From CAZJYI01 sp964550025 (GTDB lineage: Bacteria > Verrucomicrobiota > Kiritimatiellia > UBA8416 > CAYOBW01): a stretch of DNA of 64,000 bases. The notes under the pieces are model-generated. The model ran no database searches and had not been told where the DNA came from. It saw only the letters and a list, made by a program, of their open reading frames with translations. Numbering within the stretch: the stretch's first letter is position 1; every line of letters starts with the position of its first letter. The DNA lies in the NCBI GenBank assembly GCA_964550025.1, contig CAZJYI010000005.1, positions 1 to 64,000 of the forward strand. The letters are read 5' to 3'. Below, in pieces: positions 36,701 through 44,034 of this stretch. The position numbers and the translations under genes are program-made.

Positions 36701-36913
36701 CAGCAGCTTCCCGACCCGGCCGTTCTTGCCAGGATTGCCGACCAGGCGAAGAGGTGGAACACGAAAGCCGATGTGCTCGTGATCGACACAGCCGACGGGA
36801 GCGTGCTCAAGCGAGTGAGTCTCGACTTCGCGCCGGTATGGGACGGCGTGGCCGTGGCAGAGCAGAGCGTGTTCGTGTCCGGCAGGGACGGGGCGTTGTA
36901 TCGGTTGAAGTGA
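33743..36913 (+). CDS. Large secreted PQQ-like beta-propeller protein
   Basis: 1056 residues, signal peptide MLILTALVMAAALGGAAAP. Repeated blades of the PQQ-binding/propeller type follow (LIARDAFNGVVLWKKQIPEW, LIAYDLKSGKEKWRADGKYA, LQALDFETGKKLWTSD, ALDPLTGEAKHITT, ALYRLK). Catalytic PQQ-dehydrogenase Cys pairs and haem motifs are not evident, so a binding or structural role is more likely than an oxidoreductase. A short Lys/Gly-rich basic stretch (KKKGRKKRGGGAKK) lies near residue 935. A heptanucleotide tandem repeat lies in codons 99-110. Coupled to the upstream sulfatase, so the pair may process one substrate. Confidence 0.8.
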   Translation: MKRTMLILTALVMAAALGGAAAPIRPGVTVVLDASSAEELVKHAGNEVNLVHGLVRDAAAVARLNAGLLAAGKAGRITVSAWDGTRIPFVADTVNVIVVASGEWQVASGDIKRALAPYGVVVDRAGRALWEKPWPEAMDEWPHYLYAPNGNSVAKDELIGAPRRIKWLAGPKMLRHHDHLPSLNAMVSSGGRVFYIFDEASSASILFPPKWSLIARDAFNGVVLWKKQIPEWHPHLWPLKSMPATLPRRLVSIGNDVYVTLGIKAPVTQLNAVDGSRVKVFAGSERCEEIIVAGDTLLALCLRGKGPLDDMDAKRGEYGKDGRATGFPFLKNLMGSNTSPLWLNAERRLIAYDLKSGKEKWRADGKYAPLSLATDNRRVYFHNSKSLQALDFETGKKLWTSDAVRIWEAFYACYGASLVVHDDVVIFSGGENYDWQPPGTKRGADDTMTAVSAVDGKKLWSAAHPSSGYRSPEDLLIAQGLVWAPDSMKKGSSTLNGLDPRTGEVKRSVELNFQHGFHHRCYSSRATETYMLASKVGINTIAFDGSETVNDQWVRGACGYGFMPANGLIYATPDPCNCFPESKLNGFVALAKANPELEAYRKKSAALIKAERGQAAGVQASALLTKAPYSWPTYRANAARSSSTANALPGTFGQVWKQKLGGRLSAPVVASGRVYVSAIDANQIIAVGVDSGKTEWAHVAGSRVDSPPTVVGKLLYFGAADGTVTCLKADDGGTVWRRRLAPTEERIVSDGRIESVWPAHGSVTYHAGLIYAVAGRNMFVDGGLTIAALDPLTGEAKHITTHSLEGQTSGMNAVPAKTDILSASGANLFMRSLAYNGKCERVDQRTRHIFSVNGYLNDSWFHRCFWTYAPSWSGGCGGFGGTGNSNHSGRIMASDKADLYAFGRGRYGWGSTFTYQLYKAPLAMAAPTPAPAASKKKGRKKRGGGAKKSPRTWSVDIPILAHSIIKSRDKLLVTGPERLYDENETVQQLPDPAVLARIADQAKRWNTKADVLVIDTADGSVLKRVSLDFAPVWDGVAVAEQSVFVSGRDGALYRLK
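34037..34071 (+). repeat. Five tandem heptanucleotides GTGGCRA inside a CDS
   Basis: GTGGCAA, GTGGCGA, GTGGCAA, GTGGCGA, GTGGCGA occur head to tail. Seven is not a multiple of three, so gain or loss of one unit would shift the frame of the propeller gene about 100 codons into the protein. Confidence 0.9.
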
Positions 36914-36916
36914 GGT

Positions 36917-36952
36917 CAACATTCAGCGGTTCAGCATTCGTCATTCGACATT
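36917..36952. repeat. Copy of the ATTCGACATT repeat arm
   Basis: TCAACATTCAGCGGTTCAGC and on to ATTCGTCATTCGACATT matches the right arm of the 14715-14837 inverted repeat at most positions. It lies directly after the propeller stop codon; no matching left arm is present. Confidence 0.7.
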
Positions 36953-37101
36953 GCCGCATCCCGAAAACGCTCACCCGCGGAACGTGGCAATAGGGTTGGG
37001 TTGCCGGAGACGCGCGGGCGGGCTGCGGAGCGTTCTGTCGCGGAAGGCTTCCCCGTAGCGGGACGCGCCAAGCGTTCCGATCTCCAAAGGGTCGTCCGCG
37101 G

Positions 37102-37872
37102 TCATCCCTGCGCCGCCAGCAGCGCGGCGCCGAGTGCCCCGGTGTATTGTGGATGTTCGGCGACGGTGACCGGACGGCCGAGAGACTCCTCCAGGAAGTG
37201 ATCCATGCCGGGGACGAGCGATACGCCGCCGGTGAAGAAGACGGGCTCCGCGACGTTTCGGCCTGCCATGGACGCGATGCGCGAGGCAATCGACGATTGT
37301 ACTCCGGCCACGATATTCGCCGGGGATTCACCGGAGGCGAGCAGGCCGATGATCTCCGTTTCCGCGAAGACGACGCACATGCTGCTGATGGCGGCAGGCC
37401 TGTCGGCCGCCTGTGCGAGCTCGCCCAGCGCGGTGAGCTGAACGTCGAGCCGTTGGGCCACGACTTCCAGGAACCGCCCCGTGCCCGCCGCGCAGCGGTC
37501 GTTCATCGCGAAATCCCGGACCGCGCCGTTACCGTCGAGGCGCAACAGCTTGCTGTCCTGCCCGCCGATGTCGACGACGGTCTTCGCCTCCGGGTGTTCG
37601 TGGTACACGCCGCGCGCGTGGCATGTGATTTCCGTGATGGTCGTGTCGGCGCAGGCGATCATATCGCGCCCGTAGCCGGTGGCCACAGAACGTTCGACGG
37701 CAGCGCGGGGAATGCCGTGCTGCGCGAGGGTGTCTTCCAGGAGTTTCTCGGCGAGGACCGCCTGTTCGATGCCCTGATCATGGATGCCCGAGGCGGCGAC
37801 CCGGGCCGTCGTCGTGTCGTAGACAATGACCTTGATGGCGCGCGATCCGGCGTCTATCCCTGCAGTGAACAC
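37102..37872 (-). CDS. 2-hydroxyacyl-CoA dehydratase activase (HgdC/BadF family)
   Basis: 256 residues starting at a GTG five bases after the upstream stop (product VFTAGIDAGSRAIKVIVYD). ASKHA-type ATPase fold: the phosphate loop AGIDAGSRAIK, VVDIGGQDSK, and two cysteines for the shared 4Fe-4S cluster of the homodimer, NDRCAAGTGRF and SSMCVVFAET. It ends FTGGVSLVPGM and YTGALGAALLA. Such activases drive ATP-dependent electron transfer into HgdB-type enzymes. It is the last gene of the six-gene cluster and should serve the three HgdB-like proteins encoded before it. Confidence 0.92.
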   Translation of the reverse strand: MFTAGIDAGSRAIKVIVYDTTTARVAASGIHDQGIEQAVLAEKLLEDTLAQHGIPRAAVERSVATGYGRDMIACADTTITEITCHARGVYHEHPEAKTVVDIGGQDSKLLRLDGNGAVRDFAMNDRCAAGTGRFLEVVAQRLDVQLTALGELAQAADRPAAISSMCVVFAETEIIGLLASGESPANIVAGVQSSIASRIASMAGRNVAEPVFFTGGVSLVPGMDHFLEESLGRPVTVAEHPQYTGALGAALLAAQG

Positions 37873-37876
37873 GTGA

Positions 37877-39253
37877 TCAACGACTCCCTTTGACGGATTC
37901 AACCAGCGCTTCGAGGCGCGTTTTGAGCGTAGGCCTGAGCGCATCGATGACGGGGGGAACTTCGATTTCGAGCGAAGGAACCCCCACCTTTTCGCGAACG
38001 ATATCACAGATGATGCGACCCTCCAACGCGCAATGGCTCGCGCCTGGAATGCGGGACACCAGCATTGCTTCGGCCCCGAAGAGCCGGATGTCGTCGCAGA
38101 TGCGTTCGGCGCGTTGCGCCACCGATCCGACCATGGGGTCGGCCAGTGCCGTTCGGGCGAGGGCTTCCAGGGGCGGCACGTCCTCCGGAATGGGGTCGAG
38201 AGCGTGCGTGAAGAGGTAGTCTGTGCCGCAGATTCGTCCGCCGCACTCCTCGAGGAGGTTCATGGCACGCAGATCCGCGACGGGGTTCACCCAGAAAACA
38301 CGCGCGGCGTCGGGCCCAAAGTACCCCCTTTTCGCAGCGATACGCGTCTCGGCTTCGCGGCGGAGTGCTTCGAGCACGGCGAGGGACTCCTCGCGGTCCG
38401 AGCAAAAGTGAATCGCCAACATCTCGGCAATCAGCATTTCCAGTGCGGGCATGGGGCAGGGGACCGCGCGATAGACGAGAGAGCGCAGCCGTCCGAGGGA
38501 GGCCCGCACACGGTTGGTACTGCGAATCCCCGCGCGCAGGTCGTCTTCTGTCAGCGCTCTACCGGCGAGTGACTGCAGTGCATCCAGGATGCGCCGCAGT
38601 TCGCTGAGGACGAGCTCGACCTGTTCAGCGGGTGCCGCGATTCCCCCGGGTAGCAGGACGGCCGCTTCTCCGGCCTGCGGTTCCCGACGGTGCGGCATTT
38701 CCCACCAGAGGATAGGATGCCCCATCCCCTGCAGGCGTTGAGCGATGGCCGAGAAATCGTCGCACGTCGCCCCGACACTGCAGGTCAGGAAGTCGGGGAT
38801 GGGAAAATGGGCTTCGGTGGCGAACGCGCCCAACATGGCCCGGACGGGGCAGAAGGAGTCATCCACCCCAAGGGAATCGGCGATATCGAGCAAACCGGCG
38901 CCAAGCTCCATGACACAGGGGATCCACCACGCTCCGTCAGGATAGAATGCCGTGCAGTTGTCGAACGCGTAGGCCAGGACCGGTACGGTGCCGAGGTCCT
39001 TCATGGTGCCGACGAGCTTGTGTCCGCTATCCCTTGCTTGCCTCAGCCGTTCTTCTTCGGTCAGCAGGAAGTTCCAGAGCCTCAGTGCGGCCCACGAGCC
39101 GTCGTACTTCAAGTTCAGCAGACGCGTGTCCCCGTCTTCGAGGTGTCTGCGCAACGGGCCGCCGTAGCACGGCTCCATCATGCCGCCGGCGCGCAGCTCC
39201 TCGTAGCGTGCGTCCCATTCGTCCAGCGTGAGTTGTTTTAACGGTGTTCTCAT
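37877..39253 (-). CDS. HgdB-like 2-hydroxyacyl-CoA dehydratase family protein (third paralog)
   Basis: 458 residues of the HgdB/BcrB/C-type family. Cysteines in family positions are CPVRAMLGAF, FLTCSVGATCDDF and SHCALEG near the C-terminus, enough for one 4Fe-4S cluster. KLVGTMKDLGTVPVLAYAFDN opens the first Rossmann-like domain. It overlaps its upstream paralog by ATGA. Unlike the classic two-subunit dehydratase, three paralogs are present, and this is the one nearest the activase. Substrate unknown. Confidence 0.85.
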   Translation of the reverse strand: MRTPLKQLTLDEWDARYEELRAGGMMEPCYGGPLRRHLEDGDTRLLNLKYDGSWAALRLWNFLLTEEERLRQARDSGHKLVGTMKDLGTVPVLAYAFDNCTAFYPDGAWWIPCVMELGAGLLDIADSLGVDDSFCPVRAMLGAFATEAHFPIPDFLTCSVGATCDDFSAIAQRLQGMGHPILWWEMPHRREPQAGEAAVLLPGGIAAPAEQVELVLSELRRILDALQSLAGRALTEDDLRAGIRSTNRVRASLGRLRSLVYRAVPCPMPALEMLIAEMLAIHFCSDREESLAVLEALRREAETRIAAKRGYFGPDAARVFWVNPVADLRAMNLLEECGGRICGTDYLFTHALDPIPEDVPPLEALARTALADPMVGSVAQRAERICDDIRLFGAEAMLVSRIPGASHCALEGRIICDIVREKVGVPSLEIEVPPVIDALRPTLKTRLEALVESVKGSR

Positions 39254-40221
39254 GAAAGCGATTCAACGAAGGCCTGGATGCGTGTGCGCGTCCTCTTGCC
39301 CGGCGGTTCGGCCGTGAGGTCGACGTCCAGGAGAGGAATCCCAAGCCAATCCTTCAGGCGGGAGACCTCGGCGTGCCAGGTGTCGCACCAGACGTAGCGA
39401 ATCAGGAGAACGCCCTCTGCGCCGCGTTCGGGAAGCAAACGGTCCAGCCATTGGTAGAGCAAGGTGTTTGGGCGGCGGAACGCGTCGGGTATCTGCCCAA
39501 AGTACGCGTCGCACAGGGCTGCAAACGGGTCGTCGCGCATAGCGCGGCGGTCAAACGCCGCCGGAAGCGTTCGCTCACCGGTCTCCGTTCCGTCCAGTAC
39601 AACGGCGCCTCCGGCTTCCTCCAGCACGTCCAGCAGTTCATGGTCCTTCGTGCACAGCGGTCCCCCGAGGAGGGCTATTGGGACGCCATGTTCCCCGGTC
39701 CCGCCTGCATCGACCGATTGCGGCGCCTTTCCGGTGGCGAAGAACGCGGCATAGGCACGCGCGGCCCGCGATGCAGCCAGGGACGGGGCCAGGGTCGTCA
39801 GCCGGCGGCGCTCGGCATCGTAGCCGAGCATAGCGTCGCGCAGGGCGTCCGCGGTGGGCGGTTGTCCTCCGAGCTTCTCGAGAAAGCGGCTGAACCGGAG
39901 CAACTCCTTGCGGTACAAGGCCTGTGCCGTCGCGGTCTGCCAGGTTGTCGGCAGGTGCATGAGGAAAACCGGGCGGTCCGGCGTACGCGGCGCCGCTTCG
40001 ACGGCGCGCCGCACCTGGTCGCAGAACGTGGTCGCGATCATTGCGTCGCCAGTCGTCACAGCTTCGTCCAGGAAGCAGCGGACAAACGGGCACAGCCCTT
40101 CCGTTTCAGGGATCGCGTGTGGGAGCCGCTCCTGTCCCGTCGGCACGAGGCGGCAGGGCGTGAGGCCGTGCGCCGCGATCCACTCGGCAGGAACGAACGG
40201 TGAGCGGTAGACAATTCTCAT
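39250..40221 (-). CDS. HgdB-like 2-hydroxyacyl-CoA dehydratase family protein (second paralog)
   Basis: 323 residues, shorter than its neighbours. MRIVYRSPFVPAEWIAAHGL is the typical opening; cluster ligands are likely in GLCPFVRCF, TTFCDQVRR and RYVWCDTWH. It starts in an ATGA overlap with the first paralog's stop, and its own stop overlaps the third paralog. The longer frame to 40911 merely runs over the coding sequence of the neighbour and is rejected. It may be the minor subunit of a heteromeric enzyme. Confidence 0.85.
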   Translation of the reverse strand: MRIVYRSPFVPAEWIAAHGLTPCRLVPTGQERLPHAIPETEGLCPFVRCFLDEAVTTGDAMIATTFCDQVRRAVEAAPRTPDRPVFLMHLPTTWQTATAQALYRKELLRFSRFLEKLGGQPPTADALRDAMLGYDAERRRLTTLAPSLAASRAARAYAAFFATGKAPQSVDAGGTGEHGVPIALLGGPLCTKDHELLDVLEEAGGAVVLDGTETGERTLPAAFDRRAMRDDPFAALCDAYFGQIPDAFRRPNTLLYQWLDRLLPERGAEGVLLIRYVWCDTWHAEVSRLKDWLGIPLLDVDLTAEPPGKRTRTRIQAFVESLS

Positions 40222-41624
40222 TTGCGTGCAGCCGTCACTCGGGCGTCGACCGTCTCGAAGAGCGCCTCGACGCGAACGGCAATGCGCGCGGAGTCGGACG
40301 GCGAATAATCGGTTTCGATGCGCAGGTATGGACGCCCCAGGTCTTCCGCGAGTTGCCGCACGGCGTGGGCTTCCACGTCGTACGTGATGCAGGCCTGCCA
40401 GACCAGGTCGACGATGCAGTCGGCCCGGTACTCCCCGGCGAGCTGCCTGATCGAGTCGAGCCGCCGGGTGTTGGGCGTCATGACCGAGCACGGAAGATGG
40501 AAGTACTTCTCCGCGATGGCACGCATGATGTCGGGCGCTTCGGCGTCGATGTCCTCCAGGATGGGCTTCAGCCCGGTGCAGTTTTCCTGGCAGACAACCA
40601 GCCCGCCGTGGCTCTCGATGATGTCGATGACGCGTTCGGCGCCATGGGGCGTGGGGACGCCGGTCAGCAGGACGCGTGCGGGGCGTCTTGCGGTCCTGAC
40701 CCCGTGGGACGGTCTGGGTGCAACCCGACTCACCACATCCTCGCAGATGGCCTGTTCGGGTGCTGGAGGGACGGTTTCCACGCCTGCGCAGGGCTTCGGC
40801 GGGCAGGCCACGCCGTCCGTTCCCGGAGCAGGGCCGGTGGGATTGGCACCGGAGCCATCCGCAAGTGTGCCGAATTGCCCCAGCGCCTGCTCGTACTGTG
40901 CGATGTCGCACGGAATGCAGGAAATGAGGCTCTTCATGTCAAGCAGCTCGCGCCCCGTAAAGGGGGGGGTGTCCGCCTTCATCAGCTCTGCCAGCGACCG
41001 TCGCAGTCGCCGTTCCCGGTTCATGTCGCGTACCGCCTCGCGCAGGGCGTCGTCCGTGACTTCAACGTCGAACCTGTCCGCCAGTGCCCGCCGGAGTTTG
41101 TGGAGCTCGGCGAGCCAGTGCTCGAACGCCTCGGTGTCGTCCGGCTTCTGGGGCAGTTCCAGCACATGCATGGGGTGACGCTGCGACAGCAGTTCGTACA
41201 TCTTCTTCTTGCCGTCGCAGGTCGTCTCGGCCACGAGGAGGTCGGCCATTTCCAGGAATGGGTTGGCCTGTTGCACGCTGTAACCGAACGTGGACTTGAT
41301 GAGCGGGCACAGATTGGCGGGCAGGCTGTCCTCCGCGGGCGGGATCATCTCCGCCGATCCTCCACACAGGCAGACGGGCATGGCGTTGGCGGCCATGATG
41401 AGCTCACGCGGGGTGAACTCGCACATGATGCCGACGAGTTTTCGTCCGGCCTGCTTCTGCGCGGTGGCGTACTCGTAGCAGTGGTTGACCATGTCCGCGA
41501 ACCACGCCAGGGCGGCCGGGCTCTCTCCTTTCGCGCCGTTCCCGGCGGCGCAGGCCGGTTCCGGCGGGGCACAGGGGTCGCAGGTTGTCACTTCGGCCGG
41601 CTTTTTGCCACAGCATGAAGACAT
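40218..41624 (-). CDS. HgdB-like / double-cubane-cluster-type protein with Cys-rich head
   Basis: 468 residues. Residues 1-26 hold six cysteines (MSSCCGKKPAEVTTCDPCAP, then PAC), unlike ordinary HgdB. The core has GIMCEFTPRELIMAANAMPV, CPLIKSTFGY, VAETTCDGKKKMYEL and, near the C-terminus, VVCQENCTGLKP and LVWQACITYDVEAH. This pattern recalls the double-cubane-cluster proteins related to 2-hydroxyacyl-CoA dehydratases (ATP-dependent low-potential reductases). A Gly/Pro/Cys-rich insert sits near residues 250-290. First of the three paralogs; AAGGAG precedes the ATG, and a strong stem-loop lies just upstream. Confidence 0.82.
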   Translation of the reverse strand: MSSCCGKKPAEVTTCDPCAPPEPACAAGNGAKGESPAALAWFADMVNHCYEYATAQKQAGRKLVGIMCEFTPRELIMAANAMPVCLCGGSAEMIPPAEDSLPANLCPLIKSTFGYSVQQANPFLEMADLLVAETTCDGKKKMYELLSQRHPMHVLELPQKPDDTEAFEHWLAELHKLRRALADRFDVEVTDDALREAVRDMNRERRLRRSLAELMKADTPPFTGRELLDMKSLISCIPCDIAQYEQALGQFGTLADGSGANPTGPAPGTDGVACPPKPCAGVETVPPAPEQAICEDVVSRVAPRPSHGVRTARRPARVLLTGVPTPHGAERVIDIIESHGGLVVCQENCTGLKPILEDIDAEAPDIMRAIAEKYFHLPCSVMTPNTRRLDSIRQLAGEYRADCIVDLVWQACITYDVEAHAVRQLAEDLGRPYLRIETDYSPSDSARIAVRVEALFETVDARVTAARK

Positions 41625-41638
41625 GGTTCTCCTTGTCG

Positions 41639-41672
41639 GAGAGAGGGGCGGACAACGGGCCGCCCCTCTCTC
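41639..41672 (-). promoter_or_regulatory. 13-bp perfect stem-loop between cluster genes
   Basis: GAGAGAGGGGCGG (41639-41651) pairs exactly with CCGCCCCTCTCTC (41660-41672) around an 8-base loop. A second hairpin, AGTAGA TGC TCTACT (41675-41689), abuts it. The pair lies between the beta-barrel stop and the first HgdB-like gene. With no U-run after the stem, it is more likely an mRNA processing or stability element, or an attenuator, than a simple terminator. Confidence 0.7.
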
Positions 41673-41695
41673 GCAGTAGATGCTCTACTCTCGTG

Positions 41696-42637
41696 TTACA
41701 GTTCGATCTTGAGGGCCGCGCCAAAGGAGTCGTTGGCCTTGTGGTTCAGGATGTTACCGAACTGAGCGTATCCCACGGCAATGGTCATATGGGGGTTGAT
41801 GATATAGCCTGCCTCCACCGTCCACCAGTCGTCTTCCTCGGCAATGAGCCCGTCGACGGGTGTGTACTCGTCGGGTTTCTGGCGGTATTCCGCGCCGAGA
41901 ATCAGGCGCGAGGTCGCCAGGACGGCCACGCTCCCCTCGAAGACGACCTTGCGGTCGTCCGTGAACCCGAGCAGACCGGTATGGGCACCTTCTGTTGAAC
42001 GCAGTCCCAGGTTGACGATTACCGGTCGCGGTAGATTCGTAAACATCTTGCTGGCGTGGATCGTGTAGTCCAGGCCTTTGTCGTCCGCGATACCGATACT
42101 GGTCAGGGTGCCCGCCAGCTCCCCGTCAATGTCATTAACGGTGGCATTGTTCTTGTAGTGAAGTCCCACGGTCACTGCCGGGATCCAGTTCTTCCCGAAT
42201 TGCCTCTCGGACAGCAGCATGAGCCGCGCGTTGACGACGTGCATGTCGACAGACTCGTCGCTTATCCGCGTTTCGGTTGCCGCTTCGATGGCGTCGGGCA
42301 GGTCGCCCATGTCGAAGTTCATGTAGGCGTAGCCCAGTTCAACCCGCTTGCCGAGCGTTTCGGTTGCGGTCAGCGACACAAGCCCCCGCCCATGGTTCAT
42401 GTGGACGTAGATGGCGCCGAAGCTGGGCAGGCCGATGTCCTTCTCGGGGTTGACCAGGTAGGCCGCCTGCGTCGAGAAGATCCCGCCGCCGCCTTCGCAG
42501 CAGTGGAACGGCAGCGGGGGCGGTTTGGCGGGCGCCTTCGCCGCCTCGGGCGCGGCCCCCTCCTCTGCGAATGTGGTGACTGCCGTGAAGCCGATGACGG
42601 CCCCGACAAGTGTAGCTCGTATGATACTGTGTTTCAT
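41696..42637 (-). CDS. Outer-membrane beta-barrel protein, DUF3034-like
   Basis: 313 residues. Signal peptide ATLVGAVIGFTAVTTFAEE, then a Pro/Ala linker, then CCEGGGGIFSTQAAYLVNP and amphipathic strands to the end (YIINPHMTIAVGYAQFGN, KANDSFGAALKIEL). The Gly-rich opening followed by strands resembles the DUF3034 outer-membrane family (from memory, not checked). Starts at the ATG at 42637 with GGGAGG upstream. Second gene of the cluster; it may be a porin or sensor for the cluster's substrate. Confidence 0.7.
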   Translation of the reverse strand: MKHSIIRATLVGAVIGFTAVTTFAEEGAAPEAAKAPAKPPPLPFHCCEGGGGIFSTQAAYLVNPEKDIGLPSFGAIYVHMNHGRGLVSLTATETLGKRVELGYAYMNFDMGDLPDAIEAATETRISDESVDMHVVNARLMLLSERQFGKNWIPAVTVGLHYKNNATVNDIDGELAGTLTSIGIADDKGLDYTIHASKMFTNLPRPVIVNLGLRSTEGAHTGLLGFTDDRKVVFEGSVAVLATSRLILGAEYRQKPDEYTPVDGLIAEEDDWWTVEAGYIINPHMTIAVGYAQFGNILNHKANDSFGAALKIEL

Positions 42638-42692
42638 TTCGCTCCCTCCCGTGAGTGTAGGATGGTCTTCTCTGTGACCGGATCGACCGGAC

Positions 42693-43496
42693 CTATGCCT
42701 TGCGCGCAATGAACCGTCCCTGGGCGATTTTGCCGTCGTGGGCCAGGCCCTGCATGAAGACCATTTCGCCGCCCATGGCCTGCATCAGTTCCAGGTCGAA
42801 GCCGATGATCTTGAGCGCGTCGTACGTCAGTTGCTTGTTGAGCATGTCGAGGTACAGGTCGACGTGCGGGGCGAACTGCTGAGTATCCTCCGCGCAGACG
42901 ATCTCGCAGCCGTTCTGCTCCAGCAGGGCGCGGTAGCCGCCGAGATCCTGCACGTTGGGGAACTTCATGAACGTGAGGAAACGGGCGGCTTCCTCGGCGC
43001 TGAGTCCGGCCGGGCCTTCGATCCAGTCCGTGAACGCGATGGTCCCACCCGGCTTGACCAGGCGTGCGGCTTCCGCGATGAGTCTGGCCTTGTCGACCAC
43101 GTAGCACCAGGCGTCCTCGCCCCACACGAAGTCGGCACAGCCATCCGGCAGGCCGCTGGCGGTCACATCCGCCAACGTGAAGCTGATGCGGTCGGCTAGT
43201 CCCTCCGCTTCGCAGCGTGCCCGCCCGCGCTCGACAACTTTCTCCGTGGCGTCGACGCCCCGCATGCCGGCCACTCCACGGAAGCGTACGAGGAAGCGCA
43301 TGCCCGCGCCATTGCAGCAGCACAGGTCCACGCCGCTGAGTCCTTCGCCGATGCCCGCCTTCTCTGCGAGCGCCATGGACGAGGCAAATCCGCCGATGTG
43401 GATCTGTTCCCCCATGACCAATTCCCAGAGGTCGCCCTCGGGGCCGGTGTAGACGGCCTGCACGTTGCTGAGTCCGATACCTTCAATCTCTTTCAT
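42693..43496 (-). CDS. SAM-dependent methyltransferase, glycine-betaine-synthesis-like
   Basis: 267 residues, class I methyltransferase fold: motif I VDLCCCNGAGMRFL, acidic DAT after the second strand, LADVTASGLPDGCADFVWGEDA (motifs II/III), and LVKPGGTIAFTDWIEG. The N-terminal MGEQIHIGGF resembles the enzyme family that methylates sarcosine and dimethylglycine. The C-terminal domain is typical of that group. First gene of the six-gene cluster, followed by the beta-barrel after 55 bases. Linkage with HgdB-like reductases is unusual; the true methyl acceptor is unknown. Confidence 0.82.
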   Translation of the reverse strand: MKEIEGIGLSNVQAVYTGPEGDLWELVMGEQIHIGGFASSMALAEKAGIGEGLSGVDLCCCNGAGMRFLVRFRGVAGMRGVDATEKVVERGRARCEAEGLADRISFTLADVTASGLPDGCADFVWGEDAWCYVVDKARLIAEAARLVKPGGTIAFTDWIEGPAGLSAEEAARFLTFMKFPNVQDLGGYRALLEQNGCEIVCAEDTQQFAPHVDLYLDMLNKQLTYDALKIIGFDLELMQAMGGEMVFMQGLAHDGKIAQGRFIARKA

Positions 43497-43729
43497 GATT
43501 CTGCGGTTTCTCCTTGCGCTCCGCCCCTGTCGTGTGCGATGCGCAGACTATGGATTTGTGTGTAAACGGGAACACGGACAACGCTCTTCATGCCCCGAAA
43601 AGGGAATCTGTGAGTGGGTGGGCAGGCCCGGAATGCACCGCGCGGGCGCTGACTAGCGGTCCGTGTCAACCAAGGAACCACGCTGTCGAGGTGACGCGCA
43701 GGCAGTGCCGTATCCGGCCAGCATTGTGG

Positions 43730-43752
43730 CGAACACGCACCCGGCGTGTTCG
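43730..43752. other. Short perfect hairpin in a 538-bp divergent gap
   Basis: CGAACACG (43730-43737) and CGTGTTCG (43745-43752) form an 8-bp stem around a 7-base loop, with no following T-run. The gap 43497-44034 lies between the methyltransferase and rpoD and should hold both promoters; I see no gene in it. Confidence 0.5.
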
Positions 43753-43946
43753 TTCCTGCTGCCCGCTCAATGATAGAGCGCGAGCAAAGCCATGCGCATC
43801 ACCCCCTTCCGTACGGCACTCCGCCGCATTGTGCCGCATGTGCGAATAGTGAGTGACCCTACAGGGGGCCGGTCGCAAAGTCCAGCGAAAAGCCGCGGGG
43901 GCGTGGGCGGGGGCAAACCGGCTGTGAAGAAAAATCCACATTGTCC

Positions 43947-43975
43947 TTGCGATTGGCGTCAAACGGGATTATAAG
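43947..43975 (+). promoter_or_regulatory. Sigma-70 promoter upstream of rpoD
   Basis: TTGCGA (43947-43952), a 17-base spacer and TATAAG (43970-43975). The predicted start near 43983 leaves a leader of about 52 bases to the ATG at 44035. This is the best promoter match seen in the window. Confidence 0.7.
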
Positions 43976-44034
43976 ATACAGTGAATTTTTGTGCACAGAA
44001 GGGGCGTTCAAACGGCGCGTGAGGTCAGGAGCTT

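Noticed and set aside
33743..36913. PQQ-dependent alcohol dehydrogenase
   Set aside because: Propeller blades are present, but I see no vicinal Cys pair, haem c motif or catalytic Asp context; a binding or structural propeller is safer.
37102..43496. Benzoyl-CoA reductase or mercury-methylation cluster
   Set aside because: The usual four Bcr subunits with ferredoxin and the corrinoid/ferredoxin hgcAB pair are absent; only family-level assignment is justified.
43730..43752. Rho-independent terminator
   Set aside because: The stem is good but neither side has a T-run, and both neighbouring genes are transcribed away from it.
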